A DNA stretch of 64,000 bases. Origin: Anaeromyxobacter sp. Its GTDB lineage: Bacteria; Myxococcota; Myxococcia; Myxococcales; Anaeromyxobacteraceae. A model generated the notes under the pieces. That model searched no databases, had not been told where the DNA came from, and was given only the letters and a program-made list of their open reading frames with translations. The stretch is from positions 434,001 to 498,000 of the forward strand of contig JADKCZ010000002.1 in the NCBI GenBank assembly GCA_016718565.1, in the 5' to 3' direction. The position numbers were made by a program, and so were the translations under genes. This document shows, piece after piece, positions 8,886-21,786 of the stretch (position 1 is the stretch's first letter; every line of letters starts with the position of its first letter).

Positions 8886-9320
8886 CTAGCGGCCGACGGT
8901 CCCGAGCTCGACGTACACGTGGCTCGTCTTCTTCTCGACCCGGAAGGCGCGCCCCATGGCGCGCGGCATGAACCGGCGCATCTTGGGGCCCTGGTCGACG
9001 GTCAAGGTCTTGATGACCAGGGCGTCCACGTCCACCTTGCCGCCCTTGTTCTCGGCGTTGGCGAGGGCGGAGCGGAGCAGCTTGGCCAGCGGCTTGGCGG
9101 CCGCCTGCGGGCGGTACTTGAGCGCCGCCAGGGCGTCCCCCACCGGGAGGCCGCGCACGGTGTCGGCGACGAGCCGGACCTTGCGGGGCGCCAGGCGGAG
9201 GAACTTGAGGCTGGCGTGCGGCCCGGGCGCGGGGGGCGCCGGGCGGTTGGGGCGGGAGCGCGGGAGCGGGGGGGCCCGCCGCACGCGCTTCACGATCGTC
9301 TTGGTCTCGGTCTCGGCCAT
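8886..9320 (-). CDS. rplV: 50S ribosomal protein L22 with N-terminal extension
   Basis: Lines the peptide exit tunnel. The 144-aa frame starts at the ATG at 9320 (MAETETKTIVKRVRRA), 10 bp after the rpsS stop. The first 40 residues are a Pro/Arg-rich extension, and the conserved L22 body begins at about residue 43 (ASLKFLRLAPRKVRLVADT). L22 is usually about 110 aa, so the extension is extra. The body keeps PRAMGRAFRVEKKTSHV. Confidence 0.94.
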   Translation of the reverse strand: MAETETKTIVKRVRRAPPLPRSRPNRPAPPAPGPHASLKFLRLAPRKVRLVADTVRGLPVGDALAALKYRPQAAAKPLAKLLRSALANAENKGGKVDVDALVIKTLTVDQGPKMRRFMPRAMGRAFRVEKKTSHVYVELGTVGR

Positions 9321-9330
9321 GGTGTCCTCG

Positions 9331-9630
9331 CTACTTCTTCGGCGGGCCAGCCGGGGCCGCCGCGGCCTTCTTCTCCGCCGAGTGGCCAGAGAAGCTCCGG
9401 GTGGGGGCGAACTCGCCAAGCTTGTGGCCGACCATGTTCTCGGTCACGAAGACCGGCACGAACTTCTTGCCGTTGTGCACGGCGAAGGTGTGCCCCACGA
9501 AGTCGGGGAGGATGGTGCTGCGCCGCGACCAGGTCTTGATGACCGACTTCTTGTTGGACTTGTTCGCCTCCTCCACCTTCTTGGTGAGGTGCTTGTCGGC
9601 GAACGGGCCCTTCTTGATTGAACGCGCCAT
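9331..9630 (-). CDS. rpsS: 30S ribosomal protein S19
   Basis: Small-subunit head protein next to S13. The 99-aa protein starts MARSIKKGPFADKHLTKKVE and contains the conserved SRRSTILPDFVGHTFAVHNG and GHKLGEFAPTRSFSGH. The C terminus is a short Ala/Pro tail. It starts 24 bp after the rplB stop. Confidence 0.97.
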   Translation of the reverse strand: MARSIKKGPFADKHLTKKVEEANKSNKKSVIKTWSRRSTILPDFVGHTFAVHNGKKFVPVFVTENMVGHKLGEFAPTRSFSGHSAEKKAAAAPAGPPKK

Positions 9631-9654
9631 GTGTCGGTTGTCCCTTCCCGCGGG

Positions 9655-10503
9655 CTACTGCGGCGTGTTGCGAACGCCGGGCTTGCGCCGCGAGATGATG
9701 AACTTGTCGGTGCGGCGGTTGTTGCGGGTCTTCTGGCCCTTGGTCTTCTGGCCCCACGGCGAGACCGGGTGCGGATTGCCCTGCCCCGACTTGCCTTCGC
9801 CGCCACCGTGCGGGTGGTCGACCGGGTTCATGGCCAGGCCGCGGACGGTCGGGCGGATGCCCAGCCAGCGGCTCTTGCCGGCCTTGCCGACCCGCACCGT
9901 GGAGCTCTCCACGTTGGCGAGCTGCCCGACCACCGCCCGGCAGTCCTGCTGGACCTTGCGGACCTCGCCGGACGGCATGCGGATCTGGGCGTACTCGCCC
10001 TCCTTGGCCATCAGCTGGCCGAAGGAGCCGGCCGACCGGATCATCTTGGCGCCGGAGCCCGGCTGGGCCTCGACCCCGTGGATGACCGTGCCGAGCGGGA
10101 TGCTCTTGACCGGCAGGGCGTTGCCCGGCCGGATGTCGACGGTCTCGCCCGACATCAGGACGTCGCCCACCGCCACGCCGATGGGCGCGAGGATGTAGCG
10201 CTTTTCGCCGTCCTTGTACACCAGCAACGCCAGGCGGGCGGTGCGATTCGGATCGTACTCGATCGAGGCCACCTTGGCCGGCACGCCATCCTTGTCGCGC
10301 CGCCAGTCGATGACGCGGTAGCGGCGCTTGTGGCCGCCGCCGATGTGCCGGGTGGTGATGTGGCCGTGGTTGTTGCGGCCGCCGGTCTTGCGGACCGGCT
10401 TGGTGAGCTTCTTCTCCGGCTTGGCCTTGGTGATCTCGGCGAAGTCCGAGACCGTCATGTGGCGCCGCGCGGAGCTGGTCGGCTTGTAGGACTTGAGGCC
10501 CAT
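9655..10503 (-). CDS. rplB: 50S ribosomal protein L2
   Basis: Required for subunit association and peptidyl-transferase activity. The protein has 282 aa. It includes the SH3-like and OB domains and the signature GLAMNPVDHPHGGGEGKSGQ with the functionally important His. It ends KFIISRRKPGVRNTPQ. Normal length and S10-operon position after rplW. Confidence 0.97.
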   Translation of the reverse strand: MGLKSYKPTSSARRHMTVSDFAEITKAKPEKKLTKPVRKTGGRNNHGHITTRHIGGGHKRRYRVIDWRRDKDGVPAKVASIEYDPNRTARLALLVYKDGEKRYILAPIGVAVGDVLMSGETVDIRPGNALPVKSIPLGTVIHGVEAQPGSGAKMIRSAGSFGQLMAKEGEYAQIRMPSGEVRKVQQDCRAVVGQLANVESSTVRVGKAGKSRWLGIRPTVRGLAMNPVDHPHGGGEGKSGQGNPHPVSPWGQKTKGQKTRNNRRTDKFIISRRKPGVRNTPQ

Positions 10504-10515
10504 GATCTCTCCCGG

Positions 10516-10815
10516 TTAGGCCGAGGTCCCCTCGAAGAGGGCGATGGTGTCGCCTTCCTTGAGGGTCACGAAGGCCTTCTTCCAATTGGGCCGCCGGCCC
10601 GTGCTGCGGCCGACCCGCTTGTTCTTGCCGCGCGCCACGGCGGTGCGAACCGCCAGGACGTGGACCTTGAACAGCGTCTCGACCGCCTGCTTCACCTGGA
10701 TCTTGGTGGCGTCGCGGTGGACCTCGAAGGCGTAGGCGCGGGCCGCCTCGCGGTTGCGCTCCGCCTTCTCGGTGATGAGCGGACGCTTGACGACGTCCTG
10801 CAGGGTGATGCTCAT
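10516..10815 (-). CDS. rplW: 50S ribosomal protein L23
   Basis: Docking site for trigger factor and SRP at the tunnel exit. The 99-aa frame starts at the ATG at 10815 (MSITLQDVVKRPLITEKAE), which overlaps the rplD stop by 4 bp (ATGA), indicating translational coupling. The motif YAFEVHRDATKIQVKQAVE is conserved. Confidence 0.96.
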   Translation of the reverse strand: MSITLQDVVKRPLITEKAERNREAARAYAFEVHRDATKIQVKQAVETLFKVHVLAVRTAVARGKNKRVGRSTGRRPNWKKAFVTLKEGDTIALFEGTSA

Positions 10816-11432
10816 GACAGGGCCTCCTCGAGCTTCTTGGCGGTGGCCGCGGTCAGCACCAGGGTGTCGTGCTTGAGGATGTCGTAGACGTTGAGCCCCT
10901 CGACGGCCAGGAAGTCGTGGCCGACCAGGTTGCGCACCGAGCGGGCCAGGGCGAAGTTGGCGCCGTCGTCGACCACCAGCGCCTTCTTGACGCCCAGGGT
11001 CGCCAGCACCTTGGCGGCCGCGGAGGTCTTGGGGCCGGTGGGCGCCCACTTGTCCACGATGAGGAGCTGCTGGGCGTTGCCGCGCAGGGCCAGGGCCGAG
11101 CGGAGCGCCGCCTTGCGCACCTTCTTGGGGACGTCGTAGCTGTAGTCGCGGGGCTTGGGCCCCATCGCCTTGCCGCCGCCGACCCACTGGCTGGCGCGGG
11201 TCGAGCCCTGGCGGGCCCGCCCCGTGCCCTTCTGCTTCCAGGGCTTCTTGCCGCCGCCGGAGACCAGGGAACGGTTCTTGACGGCGTGGGTGCCCGAGCG
11301 GTCGGAGGCGAGCTTCGCCTTGACCACCTCGTAGAAGAGGTGCTCGTTCACCTCGCCGGCGAAGACGGCGTCGGCGAGCTCCAGCTCACCAACCTTCTTC
11401 TTCTCGAGGTCGTATACGTCGAACTTGGCCAT
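10812..11432 (-). CDS. rplD: 50S ribosomal protein L4
   Basis: Assembly protein whose loop lines the exit tunnel; in enterics it also represses the S10 operon. The protein has 206 aa, starts MAKFDVYDLEKKKVGELEL and has the conserved loop GGGKKPWKQKGTGRARQGS. Its start lies only 11 bp after the rpsJ stop, with no room for rplC, which normally sits here. The upstream GCGAGGG serves as a modest ribosome-binding site. Confidence 0.96.
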   Translation of the reverse strand: MAKFDVYDLEKKKVGELELADAVFAGEVNEHLFYEVVKAKLASDRSGTHAVKNRSLVSGGGKKPWKQKGTGRARQGSTRASQWVGGGKAMGPKPRDYSYDVPKKVRKAALRSALALRGNAQQLLIVDKWAPTGPKTSAAAKVLATLGVKKALVVDDGANFALARSVRNLVGHDFLAVEGLNVYDILKHDTLVLTAATAKKLEEALS

Positions 11433-11443
11433 GGTGCCCTCGC

Positions 11444-11749
<306 letters not shown>

Positions 11750-11790
11750 CGAAAAGCCTTCTCTCTCTGCTCGGCGCTGCGCGGTAGGGT

Positions 11791-11814
11791 GGGCGCTCCT
11801 CCCGAGGAGCGCCC
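11791..11814 (-). other. Strong intercistronic hairpin between tuf and rpsJ
   Basis: A perfect 10-11 bp stem (GGGCGCTCCT / AGGAGCGCCC) with a tiny loop. There is no T run after it on the minus strand. It may be an RNA processing or stability element, or a partial terminator that lowers read-through from tuf into the S10 genes. Confidence 0.55.
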
Positions 11815-11841
11815 TCTCACCGCCGTCCGCCAGCGGACCTC

Positions 11842-13032
<1,191 letters not shown>

Positions 13033-13074
13033 GGTGTCGCTCTCCTTCCTGGTGTACCGGAAACCAGACCGGCG

Positions 13075-15162
<2,088 letters not shown>

Positions 15163-15314
15163 GATCTTCTCGTCCTGAACCTTCGTGCGTGCGCCAACGA
15201 GCTCGCCCATCGGGGCGGAGCTCACGACCAAACCGAGCTGTCAAAGAGCGAAGCGGGTTCCTCGCGAAACCTTGCCGGTCCGACCGGCCGCTCTCGAAAG
15301 CCTCCTCTAGTTGC

Positions 15315-15785
15315 TCACCAGCGGTAGTGCGCGAAGGCCTTGTTGGCCTCGGCCATCTTGTGCGTGTCTTCGCGCTTCTTCACGGCGTTGCCACGGTTGG
15401 AGGCGGCGTCCATGATCTCGCCGGCCAGCTTCTCCATCATGGTCTTCTCCCCGCGGGCGCGGGAATACTCGATGAGCCAGCGCATGGCAAGGGCCACGCG
15501 GCGGTCCTGACGGACCTCGACCGGCACCTGGTAGGTGGCGCCGCCGACCCGCCGGCTCTTCACCTCGACCACCGGCTTGACGTTGTCGAGCGCCTTCTTG
15601 AAGACCTTGAGCGGGTCGTCCTTGAGCTTGGTCTCGACCTGCTCGAAGGCGCCGTAGCAGATCTGCTCGGCCGTCGACTTCTTGCCCTGGCGCATCAGGT
15701 CGTTGATGAACTTGGCGACCAGGCGATCCTGGAACTTGGGATCGGCCAGGATCTTCCGCTTCTCGACTACGCGACGACGAGGCAT
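15315..15785 (-). CDS. rpsG: 30S ribosomal protein S7
   Basis: Primary binder of the 3' domain of 16S rRNA and, in enterics, regulator of the str operon. The protein has 156 aa, starts MPRRRVVEKRKILADPKF and has RRVGGATYQVPVEVR and ALAMRWLIEYSR. It ends NKAFAHYRW. A 152-bp gap without a recognisable gene separates it from fusA. Confidence 0.97.
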   Translation of the reverse strand: MPRRRVVEKRKILADPKFQDRLVAKFINDLMRQGKKSTAEQICYGAFEQVETKLKDDPLKVFKKALDNVKPVVEVKSRRVGGATYQVPVEVRQDRRVALAMRWLIEYSRARGEKTMMEKLAGEIMDAASNRGNAVKKREDTHKMAEANKAFAHYRW

Positions 15786-15803
15786 CGTGATTCCTTGGCT
15801 GTG

Positions 15804-16175
15804 CTAGCTGGGGCGCTTGGCGCCGTACTTGGAGCGGCTCTGCTTCCGGCCCGTGACGCCGACGGCGTCCAGCGTCCCGCGGACGATGTGGTAGCGCACG
15901 CCCGGGAGGTCCTTGACGCGGCCGCCGCGGATGAGCACCACCGAGTGCTCCTGCAGGTTGTGACCGACGCCCGGGATGTAGCTGGTGACCTCGAAGCCAT
16001 TGGTGAGGCGGACGCGGGCGACCTTGCGGAGGGCCGAGTTCGGCTTCTTGGGGGTCGTGGTGTAGACGCGCGTGCAGACGCCGCGCTTCTGCGGCGACTC
16101 CTTGAGGGCCGGAGCCTTCTTCTTCACCGCGAGCTTCTCACGGCCCTTGCGCACGAGCTGGCTGATCGTCGGCAT
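15804..16175 (-). CDS. rpsL: 30S ribosomal protein S12
   Basis: Decoding-centre protein and first gene of the long cluster. The protein has 123 aa and starts MPTISQLVRKGREKL. The streptomycin loops are wild type: Lys is present in PKKPNSALRK and in GRVKDLPGVRYH. The transcript start inferred from the upstream promoter gives a leader of about 75 nt that contains two hairpins. Confidence 0.97.
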   Translation of the reverse strand: MPTISQLVRKGREKLAVKKKAPALKESPQKRGVCTRVYTTTPKKPNSALRKVARVRLTNGFEVTSYIPGVGHNLQEHSVVLIRGGRVKDLPGVRYHIVRGTLDAVGVTGRKQSRSKYGAKRPS

Positions 16176-16235
16176 CGGTTACGAGCTCTTTTCTTCAACA
16201 AGATCGCCCGGGAAGGTGCCCTCGGGCGGAATGAG

Positions 16236-16250
16236 ACCCTCAAGTTGAGG
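16236..16250 (-). other. Leader hairpin at the 5' end of the str transcript
   Basis: The sequence CCCTC-AACTT-GAGGG lies at the predicted transcription start, and a second GC stem (CGCCCG / CGGGCG) follows further into the leader. These could stabilise the mRNA 5' end. No ligand or protein-binding role can be read from the sequence. Confidence 0.35.
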
Positions 16251-16257
16251 GCGGCGA

Positions 16258-16285
16258 ATTATACGGAAGCGATCCCGCGTGTCAA
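16258..16285 (-). promoter_or_regulatory. Consensus sigma-70 type promoter of the str-S10-spc cluster
   Basis: On the minus strand, TTGACA (16280-16285) and TATAAT (16258-16263) match the housekeeping consensus perfectly, with a 16-bp spacer. The predicted start at about 16250 lies roughly 75 nt before rpsL. It is the only perfect promoter I noticed in the window and suits the demand for ribosomal proteins. Confidence 0.85.
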
Positions 16286-16410
16286 GCCACTTCGTCGGCT
16301 GCGGCCCGAGGTGTCCAACGGGAGGCGCAACCTAGCGGAAGTCGGGGCAGTTGCCAAGGGACCCCGGTACGATTTCTTGGCCCGCCCCGCCGTCCGGGCC
16401 CGTCCGGCGC

Positions 16411-17481
16411 TCAAACCTGCGAGATCAGCGCCCGCATGGCCGACGCGACCCCCAGGCCGTCGAGGTCCGCCCGCGCCACCCACCGCGCCCCGTCCTGCCG
16501 GCGCAAGACGCCGACCTCACAGCGATATCCAACCAGGACCAGCGCCCGGTGGGTGAGCAGCCGCTCGGTCCGGGCCACCTCGGGGCCGACCCTCGCCGCC
16601 TTCGCGCCGAGCTCCCGACGCAGCGTCGCCCCCAGGGCGGCCGGCGCCGCGCCAGGCTCCAGCTCGGCGGAGGGCAGCGCCCAGGTCCCTCCAAAGAGCC
16701 CCCCGGAGGGGCGACGCACCAGGAGCAGGCGCCCGCGCCGCTCCAGCACCGCGCAGGCCAGCGTCAGGGCCCGGCGGGGGGCGCGTCGCCTCGGCGGCGG
16801 CACCTGGCGCTCCCGTCCGGCCAGCCGCGCGGCGCAGCTGCCGGCCACCGGACAGCGCGCGCAGGCAGGAGCCCTCGCCCCGCACAGCGTCGCGCCCAGC
16901 TCCATGAGCGCCTGGTTCCAGTCGCCCGGTCGGACCGGGTCCACCAGCTCGCCCGCCAGCGCCCAGAGCGTGCGCCGGGTGGCCGGGCTGGCCGGGTCCC
17001 CGGACACCAGGCAGAGGCGCGCCAGCACGCGCGCCACGTTGCCGTCCACCGCCGGCTCGCGGCGGGCGAAGGCGATGCTGGCCACCGCGCCGGCCGTGTA
17101 GGGGCCGAAGCCCGGCAGCCGCCGCAGGTCCTCCGCCGTGTCGGGCAGGCCGCCGTGGCGCGAGCGCGCGGCCTGGGCGGCGCGGCGCAGGGCGCGGGCG
17201 CGCGCGTAGTACCCGAGGCCGCTCCAGAGCGCCAGGACCTGGTCCTCCGGCGCGGCGGCCAGCGCCTCCAGGGTGGGGAGCGCCTCGAGGAAGCGCAGGT
17301 AATAGGGGATGACCCGGGCCACCTGCGTCTGCTGCAACATGGCCTCGGCCAGCCAGACCCGGTAGGGATCGGCGCCGTGCTGCGCCACCCGCCACGGCAG
17401 CGGGCGCGCCGCCGCGTCGTACCAGGCGAGCAGGCGGCGGCGCAGGGCGGCGCGGCGGGCGGGCGGCAGGGGCGTGGGCAT
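16411..17481 (-). CDS. mutY: Adenine DNA glycosylase MutY
   Basis: Removes adenine mispaired with 8-oxoguanine in base-excision repair. The protein has 356 aa. The catalytic Glu lies in EAMLQQTQV, the helix-hairpin-helix in LPGFGPYTAGAVASIAF, and the catalytic Asp in VDGNVARVLAR. The 4Fe-4S ligands follow CX6CX2CX5C (CGARAPACARCPVAGSC). The C-terminal Nudix-like domain, which recognises 8-oxoG, has GLFGGTWALPSAE. It is on its own on the minus strand, 77 bp after sodB. Confidence 0.95.
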   Translation of the reverse strand: MPTPLPPARRAALRRRLLAWYDAAARPLPWRVAQHGADPYRVWLAEAMLQQTQVARVIPYYLRFLEALPTLEALAAAPEDQVLALWSGLGYYARARALRRAAQAARSRHGGLPDTAEDLRRLPGFGPYTAGAVASIAFARREPAVDGNVARVLARLCLVSGDPASPATRRTLWALAGELVDPVRPGDWNQALMELGATLCGARAPACARCPVAGSCAARLAGRERQVPPPRRRAPRRALTLACAVLERRGRLLLVRRPSGGLFGGTWALPSAELEPGAAPAALGATLRRELGAKAARVGPEVARTERLLTHRALVLVGYRCEVGVLRRQDGARWVARADLDGLGVASAMRALISQV

Positions 17482-17557
17482 GGCCTCCGTGGAGACGCGA
17501 GCGGGCCCGGCCGCCGTGCGTGGCGACCGGGCCCGGGGGACTGCGGCGGCGGCGCGC

Positions 17558-18163
17558 CTACTTGACGCGCTTGTCGAGCGCCTCCCAGTTGACGTTCTTG
17601 AGGAAGGCCTCGACGTACTTGCCGCGCTCGAAGGCCTTGTAGTCCCGCATGAAGGCGTGCTCCCAGCCGTCCAGCGCCAGCACGGTGGCGTAGCCGGTGG
17701 GCACGTTGTTCTCGTGCAGCGTGACGAAGTGGTTGGAGAGCCAGCCGGTGCTGGGGTCCTGGAAGGTCATGGCCCAGCCGATGCCCGGCATGGTGGCCAC
17801 GGCCTTGAAGTCGGCCAGCCACAGGTCGTACTTGCCGTAGGAGGCCTCGACGGCCGTGCGGAACTTCGACCCGGCCGGCGGCTCGGCCTGGGCGCCCGGG
17901 GTGAGGTTGCCGAAGTAGTACTCGTGGTTGACCATGCCGCCGTACTCGAAGCCGAGGCGGCGGGTCAGCTCGGCGTAGACCGGGTCGGCCCCGGAGGCCT
18001 TGCCCTCGTTGGCCAGCGCCGAGAGCTTCTCGGTGAGCGCGTTGGTGCGCTTCACGTAGCCCTCGTAGAGCTTGAGGTGCTCCTCGATCTGGTCGTTGGA
18101 GATGCCGGCGAGCCCCCGGATCTTCGAGTAGTCGTGCGGGGCGTACTTCTTGACGTCTGCCAT
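17558..18163 (-). CDS. sodB: Superoxide dismutase, Fe/Mn family
   Basis: Converts superoxide to hydrogen peroxide and oxygen in the cytoplasm; there is no signal peptide. The protein has 201 aa. The four metal ligands are His29, His80 (VNHEYYF), Asp165 and His169 (LALDGWEHAF). The N terminus MADVKKYAPHDYSKIRGLAG is unlike the common enterobacterial form but resembles that of other deltaproteobacterial enzymes. Whether it uses iron or manganese cannot be decided by eye. It is divergent from the transglycosylase gene. Confidence 0.92.
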   Translation of the reverse strand: MADVKKYAPHDYSKIRGLAGISNDQIEEHLKLYEGYVKRTNALTEKLSALANEGKASGADPVYAELTRRLGFEYGGMVNHEYYFGNLTPGAQAEPPAGSKFRTAVEASYGKYDLWLADFKAVATMPGIGWAMTFQDPSTGWLSNHFVTLHENNVPTGYATVLALDGWEHAFMRDYKAFERGKYVEAFLKNVNWEALDKRVK

Positions 18164-18312
18164 GGTCGCTCCGGAGGGCCTGTGACCGCTTCGGCCCGCG
18201 TGGGTGGTTGAGGTGGTCCCGAATTAGGCATGGCGCGTGCCGGAGTCAAGGCGCCGATCGGGGCGGCGGGCCGGCGTTCACTGGGCGGAAATGGGTGCTA
18301 CCCTGGCGCGCC

Positions 18313-19293
<981 letters not shown>

Positions 19294-20190
19294 TCCCCCG
19301 GATCGTCGACCCAGACCAGGCAGGCGGCCGGGTCCCAGCACTGGCGGTAGCTGACCGAGAAGCCGGGCAGCGCCACCGGGAAGTAGGTCACCTCCGACCG
19401 CCCGGCGCCGGCGGCGTCGAAGCCGGCCGCCACCACCGCCCGGTCGCCCGCGTCGCCCACGATGACGTAGCGCAGCCGGCCCCGGCCATCGGCGTAGCCC
19501 GCGAACGTGTAGTCGAACTGGGGCAGGCCCGCGCCGACCTTCCCGAGCGTGAGCGCCACCGTGCGGGGCTCCGCGCCGCGGTCGTAGTCCACCCGCATGA
19601 CCCCGTCCGGCGAGTCGGGGTCCTGCATGCCGAGCGCGCGCAGGGCCTCGAAGTCCAGCTCCAGCCAGCCGTGCCCGCGCAGCGCCGACGGGCCGACGAA
19701 GTGGCCGGAGAGCACCGCCCGGAACGGCGCCTCGCCGCCGGCGGGGCGCGCCTCGAAGGCATAGGCGTGCTGCGGCGGCCCCTCGGGGCCGGTGGGGTAG
19801 GTGCGCAGGATGACGATGCGCATCTCGTTGCCGGGGTGCTGGTCGTCGGGGAACGGGCCCCAGATGCGGCCGTCGGCCAGCCGGGTGGTGGGCGGGTAGC
19901 GGCGCACCACGTCCACCAGGCCGAGCAGCCAGTCCACCATGCCGTTGAGCCCGTCGGCGGTGGGCCGCGCCCAGAGCCAGGTCTCGGCCGTGCCGAGCGG
20001 CTGGCAGGCCGCCACCAGCGACCCCCGCCCGTCCAGGCGGGCCAGCGCCGGCGTCGCCCCGGCCGGCACCACCACCGCCAGGTCGTCGCGGGTGGGCAGC
20101 GCCGCGTAGAAGCGCAGGTCCTCGTTGGACCAGGTGCCGCAGCCCAGCAGCAGGAGGGGCAGCAGGGCCAGCAGCCCGGCGCGGCGGCGT

Positions 20191-21786
20191 TCAGTCGGAG
20201 AGCGCATATTCGACCCCCAGGAAGCCCTCGGCGTAGCCGAGGCTCCGGTTCTGGTCCACGTCGTAGAAGAGCCAGCTCACCCGGGCGCGGGCCAGCGCCG
20301 AGAGCCGCGGCGTGAGCCGCCAGGTGGCGGCCCCCAGCAGCCCGGGCGTGACGGTGAAGAAGTGCTGGGACGGCAGGTCCTGCTGCCGCTCGAAGCGGCG
20401 CGACAGCCAGACGAACCCGACCCGCCCGCCGGCCGAGAGGGTGAGCGGCCCGAAGCCGAAGTCGCGCCACAGCGCCCCGCCGCCGGCCACCTCGGCGAAC
20501 CGGAACGGGATGTCGGCCACCCCGTCGAAGCGCACCGTCCCCTCCCCGCCCCCGGCCGCCAGGTCCAGCCCCCAGGCCAGGCCGTGGCCCAGGTCGTCGC
20601 GCACCGAGAGCTCGGCGCCCAGCAGCGTGGCCGGCGGGAAGAGCCCGTCGCGGGTGGCCGCGTCCAGGAAGCGCTGCGCGCCCAGCCCGGCCACCAGCGA
20701 CCAGCGGGCGCCGCCGTAGCCCTTCTGCGGATCGCGGGCCAGCGCCACCCGGTCCATGGCGGCCTCCTCCACCACCACCGGCCCGCCCGCCACCACCAGG
20801 GTGGCCACCAGCAGCCCCTCCTCGCCCGGCAGCCGCCGCTTCACCGCGTAGCGCCCGGCCGGCAGCGAGAGCCGGCGCTCCACGCCGGCCGGCTTGGCCA
20901 CCTCGGCCACGGCGCGCCCGCCGCCGTCGAGCACCACGTACAGCCCCTCCAGCGCGGGCGGGAAGACCAGGCCGCCGGCCGCCGGCAGCAGGTCGGTGAG
21001 CACCACGTCGCCCGCCCCGCCCAGGTCGTAGAGGAAGGCCGGGTGCTGCGTGCCGCCGGCCGTGCCGGCGGTGGCGCCCACGGTGCGGCCGTAGGCGTAG
21101 GCGTAGGCCTCGGCCAGGGTGACCCGCCGGTCGCCGGAGGCGTCGGCGTCGCCCAGCAGCCCGGAGGCCAGGTGGTGGGTGAAGTAGCTGGCGCCCAGGG
21201 CGTCGGACTCCTGCGAGGCCTCGTCGGCGGCCGAGGAGGTGACCAGCACCAGGCCGCGCGGGCCGTCGGCGGCTGGTACGGTGACCTGGAACTCGGGCGC
21301 CGGACGCACCCCCTTGCTGCGGGTGATGGCGCCGGAGCGGCAGGCGTCGAGCAGCCCGATGCGGACGTCGGCCGGGGCCAGCTGCAGCGCCTCGCGCAGC
21401 TCGGCCAGCGGCACGCCGCCCGGGCCGAAGCGCAGCGCGCCGTCCTTGGCGTGCCCGGAGAAGTAGAGCACCAGCACGGTGCGCTGGCCGGCCGCCCGGG
21501 CCGCGGCGGCCCGCCCCGAGAGGTCGGCCAGGGCGCCGCGGAAGGACCGGGCGCCGGCCGACAGGAGCAGGGTGGCGTCGTCGGGGGCCACGCCGCCCAC
21601 CCGGGTGAGGATGCCGTGGATCCGCCGCGCGTCCCGCTCGGCGTGGCGCAGGCGCTGCGTGCCGGGGCCGCCGTCCGGCTCGCCGGCCACCAGGGCGAAG
21701 CGCCGCCCCTCCAGGGCGCTGGCGCGCGGGGGCGCCGCGGCCAGGGCCGCCAGCGCCAGCGCCGCGGCGGCCAGCCGCCAGCTCAC
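20191..21786 (-). CDS. Secreted caspase-like protease with PEGA-like and barrel segments
   Basis: The 531-aa protein starts at a GTG (21786) overlapping the anti-sigma stop as GTGA. Residues 1-24 form a signal peptide. Residues 28-255 are a peptidase C14 caspase-like domain with the His-Cys dyad His112 (LYFSGHAKDG) and Cys149 (GLLDACRSG), and the conserved end SSAADEASQES...THHLASGLLGDAD. Residues 275-345 resemble a PEGA surface-layer domain (AGRYAVKRRLPGE). Residues 360-531 alternate hydrophobic and polar residues and end GFLGVEYALSD, suggesting an outer-membrane beta barrel. The catalytic domain would then face the periplasm or the cell surface. The substrate is unknown. It lies in an operon with a sigma/anti-sigma pair, so it may be its target or its regulator. 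Confidence 0.82.
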   Translation of the reverse strand: MSWRLAAAALALAALAAAPPRASALEGRRFALVAGEPDGGPGTQRLRHAERDARRIHGILTRVGGVAPDDATLLLSAGARSFRGALADLSGRAAAARAAGQRTVLVLYFSGHAKDGALRFGPGGVPLAELREALQLAPADVRIGLLDACRSGAITRSKGVRPAPEFQVTVPAADGPRGLVLVTSSAADEASQESDALGASYFTHHLASGLLGDADASGDRRVTLAEAYAYAYGRTVGATAGTAGGTQHPAFLYDLGGAGDVVLTDLLPAAGGLVFPPALEGLYVVLDGGGRAVAEVAKPAGVERRLSLPAGRYAVKRRLPGEEGLLVATLVVAGGPVVVEEAAMDRVALARDPQKGYGGARWSLVAGLGAQRFLDAATRDGLFPPATLLGAELSVRDDLGHGLAWGLDLAAGGGEGTVRFDGVADIPFRFAEVAGGGALWRDFGFGPLTLSAGGRVGFVWLSRRFERQQDLPSQHFFTVTPGLLGAATWRLTPRLSALARARVSWLFYDVDQNRSLGYAEGFLGVEYALSD

